Of a stretch of 15,243 bases of DNA, positions 7,228 to 13,486 are shown piece by piece. Position numbers and translations under genes: made by a program. Source of the stretch: Paenibacillus sp. (GTDB lineage: Bacteria; Bacillota; Bacilli; Paenibacillales; Paenibacillaceae); the NCBI GenBank assembly GCA_029256665.1, contig JAQSXN010000016.1, positions 1 through 15,243 on the forward strand, written 5' to 3'. How positions within the stretch are numbered: the first letter of the stretch is position 1; each line of letters opens with the position of its first letter. The notes below the pieces were generated by a model that was not told the origin of the DNA, ran no database searches, and worked only from the letters and a program-made list of their open reading frames with translations.

Positions 7228-7788
7228 ATGGCAAAAAAAATCGGTATTTTCGAATCGCAGCAGCAAGTGATCGGCGCGATTACGCAGCTTGAGGACGCGG
7301 GCTTCAAGCCCGGCGACATGAAGATTCTAGCCAAGGACAGCGAGCATTCCAGGCGGATCGAGGCGGAGAGCGACGTACACGTGGACGAGATGCGGGATTT
7401 GGAAGAGACGCGGAACGATGCGACTACCCATACGGAAACGATCGGTACGGCCTATTCGTCCGGCATCGGCGACTCGTCCATCGCCATGTCCTACGGATTT
7501 ACGGGCTTTGGCGGGGGACCGACGGCGGGCGGCGGATTCCCGCTCGCGATATCCTACGCCTTTATCGGCAACGAGCACGAGCGAGCATTCCGCTCGCTTG
7601 GACTTGATAGCAAGGAAGCCGAATTATGCTGCCGCGAGGTGGAGAGAGGCGCCTATGCCTTGATCGTGGAGACGACCGAGAGCAAGTCGCTACTGGACAA
7701 GGACGGGGGACCCGACCTGTCCACGCTCGGCGTGGCGGAAGCGGTATTCCGCAGTTGCAACGCGTCGCTGATCGCGGACGGAAGCTGA
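7228..7788 (+). CDS. YflT/general stress protein 17M-like protein (186 aa)
   Basis: The N-terminal module MAKKIGIFESQQQVIGAI, running on through LEDAGFKPGDMKILAKD to about residue 40, matches the 'general stress protein 17M'/YflT domain, a short alpha/beta module of unknown biochemical role. In Bacillus such proteins are induced by heat and general stress. A Gly-rich linker (about 87-106, with FTGFGGGPTAGGG) separates it from a second segment (about 112-152, FIGNEHERAFRSLGLDSKEA and ALIVETTE) that resembles the end of related stress proteins. Start ATG 7228 has CGGAGG-type pairing (7215-7219) 8 bp upstream; the frame is open further upstream, but earlier starts lack a site. No sigma-B promoter (GTTT-N13-15-GGGTAT) was found in 7094-7227. 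It is divergent from the CorA-family gene. Confidence 0.72.
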   Translation: MAKKIGIFESQQQVIGAITQLEDAGFKPGDMKILAKDSEHSRRIEAESDVHVDEMRDLEETRNDATTHTETIGTAYSSGIGDSSIAMSYGFTGFGGGPTAGGGFPLAISYAFIGNEHERAFRSLGLDSKEAELCCREVERGAYALIVETTESKSLLDKDGGPDLSTLGVAEAVFRSCNASLIADGS

Positions 7789-7796
7789 TTCATAAC

Positions 7797-7838
7797 AAAG
7801 CCGGCTTAACCGCGTCGTTGCGGGCGGGAGCCGGCTTT
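7797..7838. terminator. Bidirectional terminator between convergent stress-protein and FAD oxidoreductase genes
   Basis: AAAGCCGGCT (7797-7806) is a perfect 10-bp inverted repeat of AGCCGGCTTT (7829-7838), with an inner CCGC/GCGG stem (7810-7813 with 7820-7823). A/T ends on both sides fit termination in both directions, though the T-runs are short. Confidence 0.75.
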
Positions 7839-7856
7839 CGCGTTCTTGGGCGCCTT

Positions 7857-9095
7857 CTATTGACGGAGAGTCGCCCGGGATAGTCCGATGATCGGTTCAA
7901 GCGGGTTGTCGTCCGCGGTCCCTTCGATCAACTCTCGGATCAATTCGGCTCCCAATACGCTGTATACGGTCCCGTTCCCTCCGTAACCAAGCGAGTAATA
8001 GACGCGGGGCCACTCGGGGTCTTCGCCTATAAAGGGCAGATTGTCTTCCGATTCGCCGAATGTGGCGTTCCACTCGTAAGCGATGCTCAGCGGCAGCTCG
8101 GGAAACAAGGCCTGCGCCTGCGCAAGAAGCCTCTCGCTATGCCCCCGCAGCGCTTTTTTGCCCCGGATCGGATTGCTGTCTTTCTCGTCCAGCCCGCCGA
8201 CAATAATTCGGTTCTCCTTGGTTGTGCGAAGATACAGATAAGGCCGCGCCGTTTCCCACAAGAAAAATCGTCCATGCCACCGGCTCAGATCGGAAACCGG
8301 CTCGGTCACGGCGACGAAAGTGCGACCGAGGTCGGGCTTGATGAGCTTGCCTCTTAACGACTCGGGTTCGTAGCCGATGGCGTAGACGACATGCTCGGCA
8401 TCGATGTAACGCCCGTTGTCCGCGTGCAGACGATGCGCGCCGCCCGGAAGCGTTTCATGCTTGACGATGTCCGTCTTCTCGCGGATGCGCAGTCCCCGTT
8501 CAACCGATTGCCGGGCCAGCAAATGGACAAACCGGAACGGATTGACCTCGGCGTCCCCGCCCGTCACGATGGCGCCGGCCTTCCGGAACGGGAACCGTGC
8601 CGCAATGTCGTCCGCCGTCCAATAAGCGGCGTTCAGGCCGCAAGCGGCCAGCGCCTCGTATTCCTGCCGCAGCTTGGGCAGATCCTGCTCGGACGAGGCG
8701 TAATACAGGCTGCTCCTTCTGGCGAAATCACAGTCTCCCGGCAATTCCGCGGCGATTTTTTCGAGCTTGTCCACCGCCTTGGCGCAAGCCTTGTAGAAAG
8801 TCTCCGCACGCCTCTTGCCGAGTTGTCCGATCAGATCCGACAACATGATATCGTTGCAATATTGCAGCAGACCCGTATTGGAAGACGTGCTCTCCGAAGC
8901 GACTTCGTCCCGTTCCGCCAATATGACGTCGATGCCGGCGGATGCGAGCTCCCATGCGCACGTAATGCCGGACATGCCGCCGCCGATGACCGCCACCTTG
9001 GCCGCTTCATTGCTTGTCAAGCTTGGGAAGGCGCTTCGGCCTTCCATGGTTGCCGGCCAATACATATGGCCGCTATGCCTATGTATTTCGCTCAT
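7857..9095 (-). CDS. FAD-dependent oxidoreductase, DAO family (412 aa)
   Basis: A flavoenzyme of the D-amino-acid oxidase/DadA/PuuB superfamily, which oxidises amines or amino acids, passing electrons to O2 or a carrier. The FAD-binding VAVIGGGMSG (Gly38-Gly39-Gly40 through Gly43) opens a Rossmann fold and is followed by an acidic VILAERD strand end that would hold the ribose. The N-terminal lead-in YWPATMEGRSAFPSL is common in gamma-glutamylputrescine-oxidase-like members. The C-terminal LPFIGEDPEWPRVYYSLGYGGNG is the typical second FAD-contacting segment. Length is normal and no export signal is visible. The start 9095 has AGGTG 10 bp upstream. The AraC gene lies upstream on the same strand, 97 bp away, with the CGGAA site array between, so this gene may be its target. 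The substrate is unknown. Confidence 0.87.
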   Translation of the reverse strand: MSEIHRHSGHMYWPATMEGRSAFPSLTSNEAAKVAVIGGGMSGITCAWELASAGIDVILAERDEVASESTSSNTGLLQYCNDIMLSDLIGQLGKRRAETFYKACAKAVDKLEKIAAELPGDCDFARRSSLYYASSEQDLPKLRQEYEALAACGLNAAYWTADDIAARFPFRKAGAIVTGGDAEVNPFRFVHLLARQSVERGLRIREKTDIVKHETLPGGAHRLHADNGRYIDAEHVVYAIGYEPESLRGKLIKPDLGRTFVAVTEPVSDLSRWHGRFFLWETARPYLYLRTTKENRIIVGGLDEKDSNPIRGKKALRGHSERLLAQAQALFPELPLSIAYEWNATFGESEDNLPFIGEDPEWPRVYYSLGYGGNGTVYSVLGAELIRELIEGTADDNPLEPIIGLSRATLRQ

Positions 9096-9118
9096 CTAAT
9101 GAAATCACCTCTTGAGGT

Positions 9119-9147
9119 AGTATACCCACGGAAAGTCATTCCGAAAA
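9119..9147 (-). promoter_or_regulatory. Candidate promoter of the FAD oxidoreductase gene
   Basis: On the minus strand, -10 TATACT (9124-9119) with a 17-bp spacer places -35 at TTTTCG (9147-9142). The -35 is poor, as expected of a promoter that needs an activator. The CGGAA half-site array overlaps the spacer and -35. Confidence 0.4.
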
Positions 9148-9155
9148 CGTCGGAA
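9129..9155. promoter_or_regulatory. Array of three CGGAA half-sites, candidate regulator operator
   Basis: CGGAA (9129-9133), TTCCG (9139-9143) and CGGAA (9151-9155) form two overlapping inverted repeats: CGGAA-N5-TTCCG, and TTCCGA-N5-TCGGAA (9139-9155). The two same-direction copies are 22 bp apart, two helical turns, and both read CGGAARG. The array sits over the candidate promoter of the FAD oxidoreductase and just downstream of the AraC gene. AraC-family proteins usually bind direct repeats at this spacing. Confidence 0.5.
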
Positions 9156-9192
9156 GGCAGGGCGTATAAGCAGCTTTGATCAGGTTGCGGGA

Positions 9193-10068
9193 TTATGCGT
9201 CTCCGCGCAAAATCTCCGTGCGGTACGCGGTCGGAGACAGGCCGAATTGTTTGCGGAATTGCTTGGAAAAATAGAGAGCGTCCTGTAATCCGACGGAGGC
9301 GGACACTTGCTCGACGGTCAGCTCGGGCCGCTCGCGAAGCAGCAGCTTGCCCTTGTCGAGTCTCAGCTTTAGCAGAAAGGAGACGGGGGAAACCCCGGCC
9401 TTCTGTTTGAATGTCCGGGAAAGGTAAGCCCGGTTATACCCAAGCGCCTCCGACATCTGCTCGATCGATACCGGATGCGAATATTGCGTGCTCAGATAGT
9501 GAATGACCTGTCGGTGAATTTCTTCGCGCTCGTGGCGTCTGGGATGACCCTCTTCCGCGCCGCCCGCGCGGTTGTCTTGATATAGCGCCATTAGCAGCTG
9601 CGCCCATCCGGCCGATTGAACGGAGGCGGACGGCCTTGCGCCGCGGAAGGTCAGATAAACGTTGCGGAAATAAACGGAGGCTTTGCGGTAATCCTTAAGC
9701 GACAAGACGGGACTTCCTTCGCCGAAGCCGGCTTCTTGGACGAGCCCGCCAGCCATCGTGCCGGAGAAGGCGATCCAGCGGTAACGCCATGGGTCTTCCG
9801 AATCGGATTCATAGCTGACCAACTCTTCGGGCTGGATCAGAAAGGTATCGCCGGGGCCGAGGTCGTGCCGATTGCCGTTCGAAGTGAACGCGCCTTTGCC
9901 CGAAAGCACCAAATGCATGAGATAGAAGCCGTAAACCTTGGGTCCGAGCCTATGGCCGGACTTCGTCTGGCTCTCGCCGGCGAACAAGACGTGCAGCGGC
10001 GGAGCCGCTCTGCCGGGCATGATCATGGGACTGGGGTTGGAGGCGACGGTATACGTTTCCGTAGTCAT
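9193..10068 (-). CDS. AraC-family transcriptional regulator with cupin N-domain (291 aa)
   Basis: The product has an N-terminal cupin-like sensor (about 45-110, with LSGKGAFTSNGNRHDLGPGDTF) that would bind a small ligand, often a sugar. A C-terminal AraC double helix-turn-helix follows: helix pair one about 201-222 (SIEQMSEALGYNRAYLSRTF), pair two about 250-275 (LTVEQVSASVG, then YFSKQFRKQFG), ending in the signature LSPTAYR. The start is put at ATG 10068, as AGGTG (complement of 10076-10080) lies 7 bp upstream; the longer frame begins with TTG at 10089 and adds only seven residues. It is divergent from galK (222 bp between starts) and upstream of the FAD oxidoreductase on the same strand. 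It could regulate either; galactose sensing is only an inference from position. Confidence 0.9.
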   Translation of the reverse strand: MTTETYTVASNPSPMIMPGRAAPPLHVLFAGESQTKSGHRLGPKVYGFYLMHLVLSGKGAFTSNGNRHDLGPGDTFLIQPEELVSYESDSEDPWRYRWIAFSGTMAGGLVQEAGFGEGSPVLSLKDYRKASVYFRNVYLTFRGARPSASVQSAGWAQLLMALYQDNRAGGAEEGHPRRHEREEIHRQVIHYLSTQYSHPVSIEQMSEALGYNRAYLSRTFKQKAGVSPVSFLLKLRLDKGKLLLRERPELTVEQVSASVGLQDALYFSKQFRKQFGLSPTAYRTEILRGDA

Positions 10069-10146
10069 ATTTGCACACCTGCCTTGCAAGGGATTTTCGA
10101 AAGGCTGCGAACTGCGCTAGAAGCGACATTGCGTTCGTTATCATTC

Positions 10147-10175
10147 ATCATAGCATGATAGGCAATAAGACTTAA
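10147..10175 (-). promoter_or_regulatory. Candidate promoter of the AraC gene with overlapping palindrome
   Basis: On the minus strand, -35 TTAAGT (10175-10170) and -10 TATGAT (10152-10147) are separated by 17 bp. A short palindrome, ATCAT-AGC-ATGAT (10147-10159), overlaps the -10 and could be a repressor or autoregulatory site. Confidence 0.45.
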
Positions 10176-10234
10176 AGTCACATAAATCCATATGTTCGAC
10201 ACTTAGAGCCATTTCGTTCGGAGTGCCGATCCAC

Positions 10235-10251
10235 TATACTGAAACTATAAC
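10235..10251 (+). promoter_or_regulatory. Candidate -10 elements for galK
   Basis: TATACT (10235-10240) and TATAAC (10246-10251) both resemble a sigma-A -10, 40-56 bp upstream of the galK start. Neither has a good -35: the best near TATACT is TTTCGT, 17 bp upstream. Dependence on an activator such as the divergent AraC protein is possible. Confidence 0.4.
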
Positions 10252-10290
10252 GAGCAACCATAAAACTAAATCAAAGGAACGTGATCGCAC

Positions 10291-11463
10291 ATGGCTAATC
10301 TTGCAGCTCTGAAAGACACATTCATCGCGCAATATGGCGGAACCCCCGAAGACATTGCCGTATTCCACGCGCCTGGCCGCGTTAATCTGATCGGGGAGCA
10401 TACCGATTACAACGGCGGCTACGTATTCCCGGCCGCGCTGACGTTCGGCACGACGCTGCTGATCCGCAAGCGCGAGGATAAAAGCCTGAAGCTGGCCACC
10501 ACGAACTTCCCTTCCAGCGGAACCTTTTCCGTCGAAGGCGTCGTTTACGACAAAGCCGATGATTGGATGAACTATCCGAAAGGGGTCGTTAACGAACTGC
10601 TGCAGCAAGGCGTAAATTTCGGAAGCGGGTACGAGTTACTGTACCACGGCGAAATTCCGAACGGCTCCGGCTTGTCCTCGTCTGCTTCCATCGAAGTCGT
10701 AACGGCTTACGCGCTGTTGTCGATGGAGAACCTGCCGATCGACACGGTTAAGATCGCGCTGCTGTCCCAGAAGTCGGAGAACGAATTCAACGGCGTCAAG
10801 TCCGGCATCATGGATCAGTTCGCGGTGGCCAACGGCAAGAAGGACCACGCGATTCTGCTCATGTGCGACACGCTGGAATACGATCTTGTGCCGTTCGAGT
10901 CCGGCAGCTACAAGCTGGTCATAGGCAACACGAACAAGCGCCGCGGACTTGTGGATTCCAAGTACAACGAACGCCGCGCGCAATGCGAGCAGGCCGTATC
11001 CGATCTTCGCGCCGCCCATCCCGCGCTGGAGCTGCTGGGGCAGCTTAGCCTGGAGCAATTCAACGCTTCCAAGCCGCTCATCAAGGACGACCTGATCCGG
11101 GCCCGCGCCGAGCACGTTATGGAAGAGATCGACCGCGTGCTGAGGTCGATGGATGCTCTTAAGGCGAACGATCTGGCCGCCTTCGGCCAATTGATGAATG
11201 AGTCGCACGACTCGCTCCGCGATCTGTACGAAGTAACGGGCGCCGAGCTCGACGCGATGGTAGACGCGGCGCGCGGCGTGGACGGCGTGCTGGGCTCCAG
11301 AATGACGGGCGCCGGCTTCGGCGGCTGCACGGTTTCCTTGGTGCACGAGGACAGCGTGGAGCGCTTCCAAGAGGAAGTAGGACGCAAATATACGGAAGCG
11401 ACGGGCTTGACGGCGGACTTCTATGTCTGCAGCATCGGCAACGGCGTGGAACGTCTGCAATAA
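10291..11463 (+). CDS. galK: Galactokinase
   Basis: Galactokinase phosphorylates alpha-D-galactose with ATP to galactose 1-phosphate, the entry step of the Leloir pathway, in the cytoplasm. It is a GHMP kinase of 390 residues, the usual length. The galactokinase signature GRVNLIGEHTDYNGG is at 29-43, with Arg30 of the active site. The phosphate-binding loop GSGLSSSAS is at 125-133, the catalytic base Asp175 lies in SGIMDQF, and the third GHMP motif GSRMTGAGFGGC is at 335-346. The start ATG 10291 has AAGGA (10274-10278) 12 bp upstream, rather far. No galE, galT or transporter lies nearby, so the gene is an orphan here. The divergent AraC regulator is the natural candidate controller. No simple terminator follows; the structured element at 11482-11687 is next. 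Confidence 0.97.
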   Translation: MANLAALKDTFIAQYGGTPEDIAVFHAPGRVNLIGEHTDYNGGYVFPAALTFGTTLLIRKREDKSLKLATTNFPSSGTFSVEGVVYDKADDWMNYPKGVVNELLQQGVNFGSGYELLYHGEIPNGSGLSSSASIEVVTAYALLSMENLPIDTVKIALLSQKSENEFNGVKSGIMDQFAVANGKKDHAILLMCDTLEYDLVPFESGSYKLVIGNTNKRRGLVDSKYNERRAQCEQAVSDLRAAHPALELLGQLSLEQFNASKPLIKDDLIRARAEHVMEEIDRVLRSMDALKANDLAAFGQLMNESHDSLRDLYEVTGAELDAMVDAARGVDGVLGSRMTGAGFGGCTVSLVHEDSVERFQEEVGRKYTEATGLTADFYVCSIGNGVERLQ

Positions 11464-11472
11464 AATCGTGAA

Positions 11473-11701
11473 TAAAATCATGTTCAAAAAGTTCGGTTTT
11501 CAGTACTAGAGCTTATGCTTCCGATGCTGCGTTTTTTCAAAACGCTGTAGAAGATTGAAAGAAGCTAGAACATGAGTAGCGGAGCGTAGCAGAGCTACGT
11601 GAGCAACGGAAGGTTCGGCTGCATTCCATATTCGATGTCGAGTAAACTTCTAGAAATACCTCGTAATGGGAATCGGACTTTTAGAACAACCTCTAAAATC
11701 A
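11473..11701. repeat. Candidate MITE-like or structured intergenic element between galK and the aldo/keto reductase
   Basis: A non-coding block inside the 271-bp gap 11464-11734. GTTCAAAAAGTTCG (11482-11495) is matched by CGGACTTTTAGAAC (11674-11687) as an inverted repeat at 12 of 14 positions; as RNA one mismatch becomes a G-U pair. TAAAATCA (11473-11480 and 11694-11701) flanks these ends, 1 and 6 bp away, like a target-site duplication. Inside are a helix CTTCCG/CGGAAG (11518-11523 with 11607-11612) enclosing two hairpins: GCGTTTT-TTC-AAAACGC (11529-11545) and CGTAGC-AGA-GCTACG (11585-11599). TTCTAGAA (11648-11655) is a further palindrome. No ORF of note lies within it. A mobile or dispersed repeat is favoured; a structured RNA or mRNA element is the alternative. 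Confidence 0.6.
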
Positions 11702-11734
11702 AATAATCGAATCAATCAAAGGAGGAACACATTC

Positions 11735-12562
11735 ATGACAAACGCGCTCACAAGCAGCACCGTGCTGCATAACGGGGTTAACATGCCTTGGCTGGGCCTC
11801 GGCGTATGGAAGGTGAAGGACGACGGCGAGACGGAACGCACCGTGCAAGCCGCCATCGAAGCCGGCTACCGCCATATCGACACGGCTGCCGCATACGGCA
11901 ACGAAGCGGGCGTCGGCGTCGGCGTTCGCAATAGCGGCGTGGCGCGCGAGGAATTGTTTATTACGACAAAGGTTTGGAATGCGGATCAAGGCTACGAATC
12001 GTCGCTTGCCGCTTTCGAACAAAGCCTGGAGCGGCTCGGCATGGATTATGTCGACCTTCTGCTCATCCACTGGCCGGTCAAAGGCAAATACAAGGATACG
12101 TGGCGCGCGCTCGAGAGCATCTACCGCGGCGGCAAAGCCCGCGCGATCGGCGTAAGCAACTTCCAGATCCATCATCTGCAAGACCTGATGGAGTCGAGCG
12201 AGCTTGTGCCGATGGTCAATCAGGTCGAATACCATCCGCTGCTTACGCAAGAACCGCTGCTCGCGTTCTGCAAGAGCAATCGGATTCAGCTGACCGCATG
12301 GAGTCCGCTGATGCAAGGCAATCTGGATCACGCGGCGCTCGCCGACATCGGCGCCAAATACGGCAAATCGCCGGCGCAAGTGATCCTTCGCTGGGATCTG
12401 CAGAACGGCGTCGTCACGATTCCGAAGTCGACGAATCCGGATCGCCTTAAGCAAAACGGCGATATTTTCGATTTCGAGTTGTCCGCCGCGGACATGTCCG
12501 CGATCTCCTCGCTTAACCGCAACCAGCGTTTCGGCTCCGATCCGGACAACTTTAACTTCTAA
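11735..12562 (+). CDS. Aldo/keto reductase (275 aa)
   Basis: A cytoplasmic NADPH-dependent (alpha/beta)8 reductase of carbonyl compounds, close to the prokaryotic AKR5-type group that includes B. subtilis YvgN/YtbE (glyoxal and methylglyoxal reductases). The catalytic tetrad is complete: Asp49 (GYRHIDTA), Tyr54 (AAAYGNE), Lys79 (FITTKVW) and His112 (LLIHWP). VSNFQ, NQVEYHPLL and IPKSTNPDRLKQN are the conserved family signatures, the last binding NADPH phosphate. The start is ATG 11735: GGAGG (11721-11725) lies 9 bp upstream, while the in-frame ATG at 11666 is inside the repeat element. It is closed by its own terminator. The only promoter hint is a lone -10-like TAAAAT (11694-11699). The exact substrate is unknown; aldehyde detoxification is plausible. 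Confidence 0.93.
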   Translation: MTNALTSSTVLHNGVNMPWLGLGVWKVKDDGETERTVQAAIEAGYRHIDTAAAYGNEAGVGVGVRNSGVAREELFITTKVWNADQGYESSLAAFEQSLERLGMDYVDLLLIHWPVKGKYKDTWRALESIYRGGKARAIGVSNFQIHHLQDLMESSELVPMVNQVEYHPLLTQEPLLAFCKSNRIQLTAWSPLMQGNLDHAALADIGAKYGKSPAQVILRWDLQNGVVTIPKSTNPDRLKQNGDIFDFELSAADMSAISSLNRNQRFGSDPDNFNF

Positions 12563-12575
12563 TAAGGTGATGACC

Positions 12576-12616
12576 AGAACCACGGAAGCCTCGTGCTGCC
12601 GTGGTTCTTTCTGTTT
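12576..12616 (+). terminator. Rho-independent terminator after the aldo/keto reductase
   Basis: AGAACCACGG (12576-12585) is a perfect 10-bp inverted repeat of CCGTGGTTCT (12599-12608), followed by the T-rich stretch TTCTGTTT. Confidence 0.88.
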
Positions 12617-12644
12617 GCCCGGGCTGACGATCCCGCTTCGGCAA

Positions 12645-12660
12645 CCGACCGATCGGTAAG
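12645..12660. promoter_or_regulatory. Upstream candidate TetR operator
   Basis: ACCGATCGGT (12648-12657) is a perfect 10-bp palindrome, preceded by CCG so that ACCG is repeated in tandem. It is 10 bp upstream of the -35 TTGACA (12668-12673). Palindromes of this CCGATCGG type are common TetR-family targets. Confidence 0.45.
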
Positions 12661-12667
12661 AATCCGC

Positions 12668-12697
12668 TTGACAGATCTAGCATCCCGGGAGTAATCT
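12668..12697 (+). promoter_or_regulatory. Promoter of the ABC exporter/TetR operon
   Basis: A perfect -35 TTGACA (12668-12673) is followed after 18 bp by TAATCT (12692-12697), a weak -10. The candidate operators at 12645-12660 and 12709-12724 flank it. Confidence 0.55.
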
Positions 12698-12708
12698 GAT
12701 TACAAAAT

Positions 12709-12724
12709 GAGTGATTACTCACTC
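12709..12724. promoter_or_regulatory. Downstream candidate TetR operator
   Basis: GAGTGATTACTCACTC matches its own reverse complement at 14 of 16 positions, with GAGTGA/TCACTC half-sites. It lies just after the -10, near the expected transcription start, and 21 bp before the ATPase start. A repressor bound here would block transcription; the TetR protein of this operon is the likely ligand. Confidence 0.65.
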
Positions 12725-12745
12725 TTATGCAAAGGGGTGTTCTCG

Positions 12746-13486
12746 ATGCGCGACAAGGATCGAACCGATTATGCCATCCGCCTTCATCAAGTAACACGCG
12801 CCTTCGGCAGCCACGCCGTCATCCGGGAGCTTTCGCTCGACATCGAAAGAAATGAAATATTCGGCCTGCTTGGACCGTCCGGCTCCGGCAAGACGACGTT
12901 GGTGAAAATGATCGCGGGCATCGACGCCGCCAGCTCTGGCGAAGTAACGCTGCTGGGGAGCAAGCTGCCAAAGCTCGCCATGATGGAACGAATCGGGTAT
13001 ATGGCGCAGTCCGACGCGCTCTACGGAGAATTGTCGGCCAAAGAAAATCTGGCATTTTTCGCCGCGTTATTTGGATTAAGGGGCGCTCGCCGCAACGAGC
13101 GGATGGTCTACGTCATGGAGCTCGTCGGCCTGGCGCATGCCTTTAACCAGCAGGTGAATTCGTATTCGGGAGGCATGAAGCGCCGATTGTCGCTCGCCAT
13201 CGCGCTGCTGCACGAACCGGAAGTGCTCATTCTGGACGAACCGACCGTCGGCATTGACCCCCTGCTCCGCAAGTCGATCTGGAGCGAGCTAGATAAGCTT
13301 AGCGCGCAAGGAACAACCATTCTCGTCACGACGCATGTGATGGACGAAGCCGATAAGTGCCATCGGCTCGGCATGATCCGCGAAGGCGCGCTCATCGCGG
13401 TCGGTACGCCCGAAGAGCTAAAGAGCGAGACGGGGAGCGCGTCCATCGAAGACGCCTTCCTGCATTACGGAGGTGCGGCCAGATGA
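12746..13486 (+). CDS. ABC transporter ATP-binding protein (246 aa), exporter type
   Basis: The nucleotide-binding subunit of an ABC-2 type exporter, powering the permease encoded next. It has Walker A GPSGSGKTT (43-51, Lys49), the Q-loop Gln88, signature YSGGM (140-144), Walker B LILDE (161-165, catalytic Glu165) and the H-loop His197 (TTH). These are all intact, so it should hydrolyse ATP. VGIDPLLRKSIW after Walker B is typical of the drug- and antibiotic-export (CcmA-like) group. The start is ATG 12746, with AAAGGGGTG (12731-12739) 6 bp upstream. The in-frame ATG at 12707 overlaps the operator and has no site. The stop overlaps the permease start (ATGA 13483-13486), so the two are translationally coupled. 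Confidence 0.94.
   Translation: MRDKDRTDYAIRLHQVTRAFGSHAVIRELSLDIERNEIFGLLGPSGSGKTTLVKMIAGIDAASSGEVTLLGSKLPKLAMMERIGYMAQSDALYGELSAKENLAFFAALFGLRGARRNERMVYVMELVGLAHAFNQQVNSYSGGMKRRLSLAIALLHEPEVLILDEPTVGIDPLLRKSIWSELDKLSAQGTTILVTTHVMDEADKCHRLGMIREGALIAVGTPEELKSETGSASIEDAFLHYGGAAR

Noticed and set aside
8391..9179. 262-residue plus-strand open frame opposite the FAD oxidoreductase
   Set aside because: Antisense shadow of a well-supported gene; no family motif, Arg/Ala-rich composition and no ribosome binding site.
10241..10255. Possible cre (CcpA) site in the galK leader, TGAAACTATAACGA
   Set aside because: It lacks the central CG and the 3' half of the cre consensus.
10636..11487. 283-residue minus-strand open frame opposite galK
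   Set aside because: Antisense of an unmistakable galactokinase; no recognisable motif.
11482..11687. The galK-AKR element as a classical insertion sequence
   Set aside because: Far too short and with no transposase frame; at most it could be a non-autonomous element.
11699..12583. 294-residue minus-strand open frame opposite the aldo/keto reductase
   Set aside because: Antisense shadow; the sense strand has a complete catalytic tetrad and its own ribosome binding site.
13357..13482. 42-residue N-terminal extension of the permease frame
   Set aside because: It lies inside the ATPase gene, and the ATG at 13483 has a strong ribosome binding site and the usual ATGA overlap.
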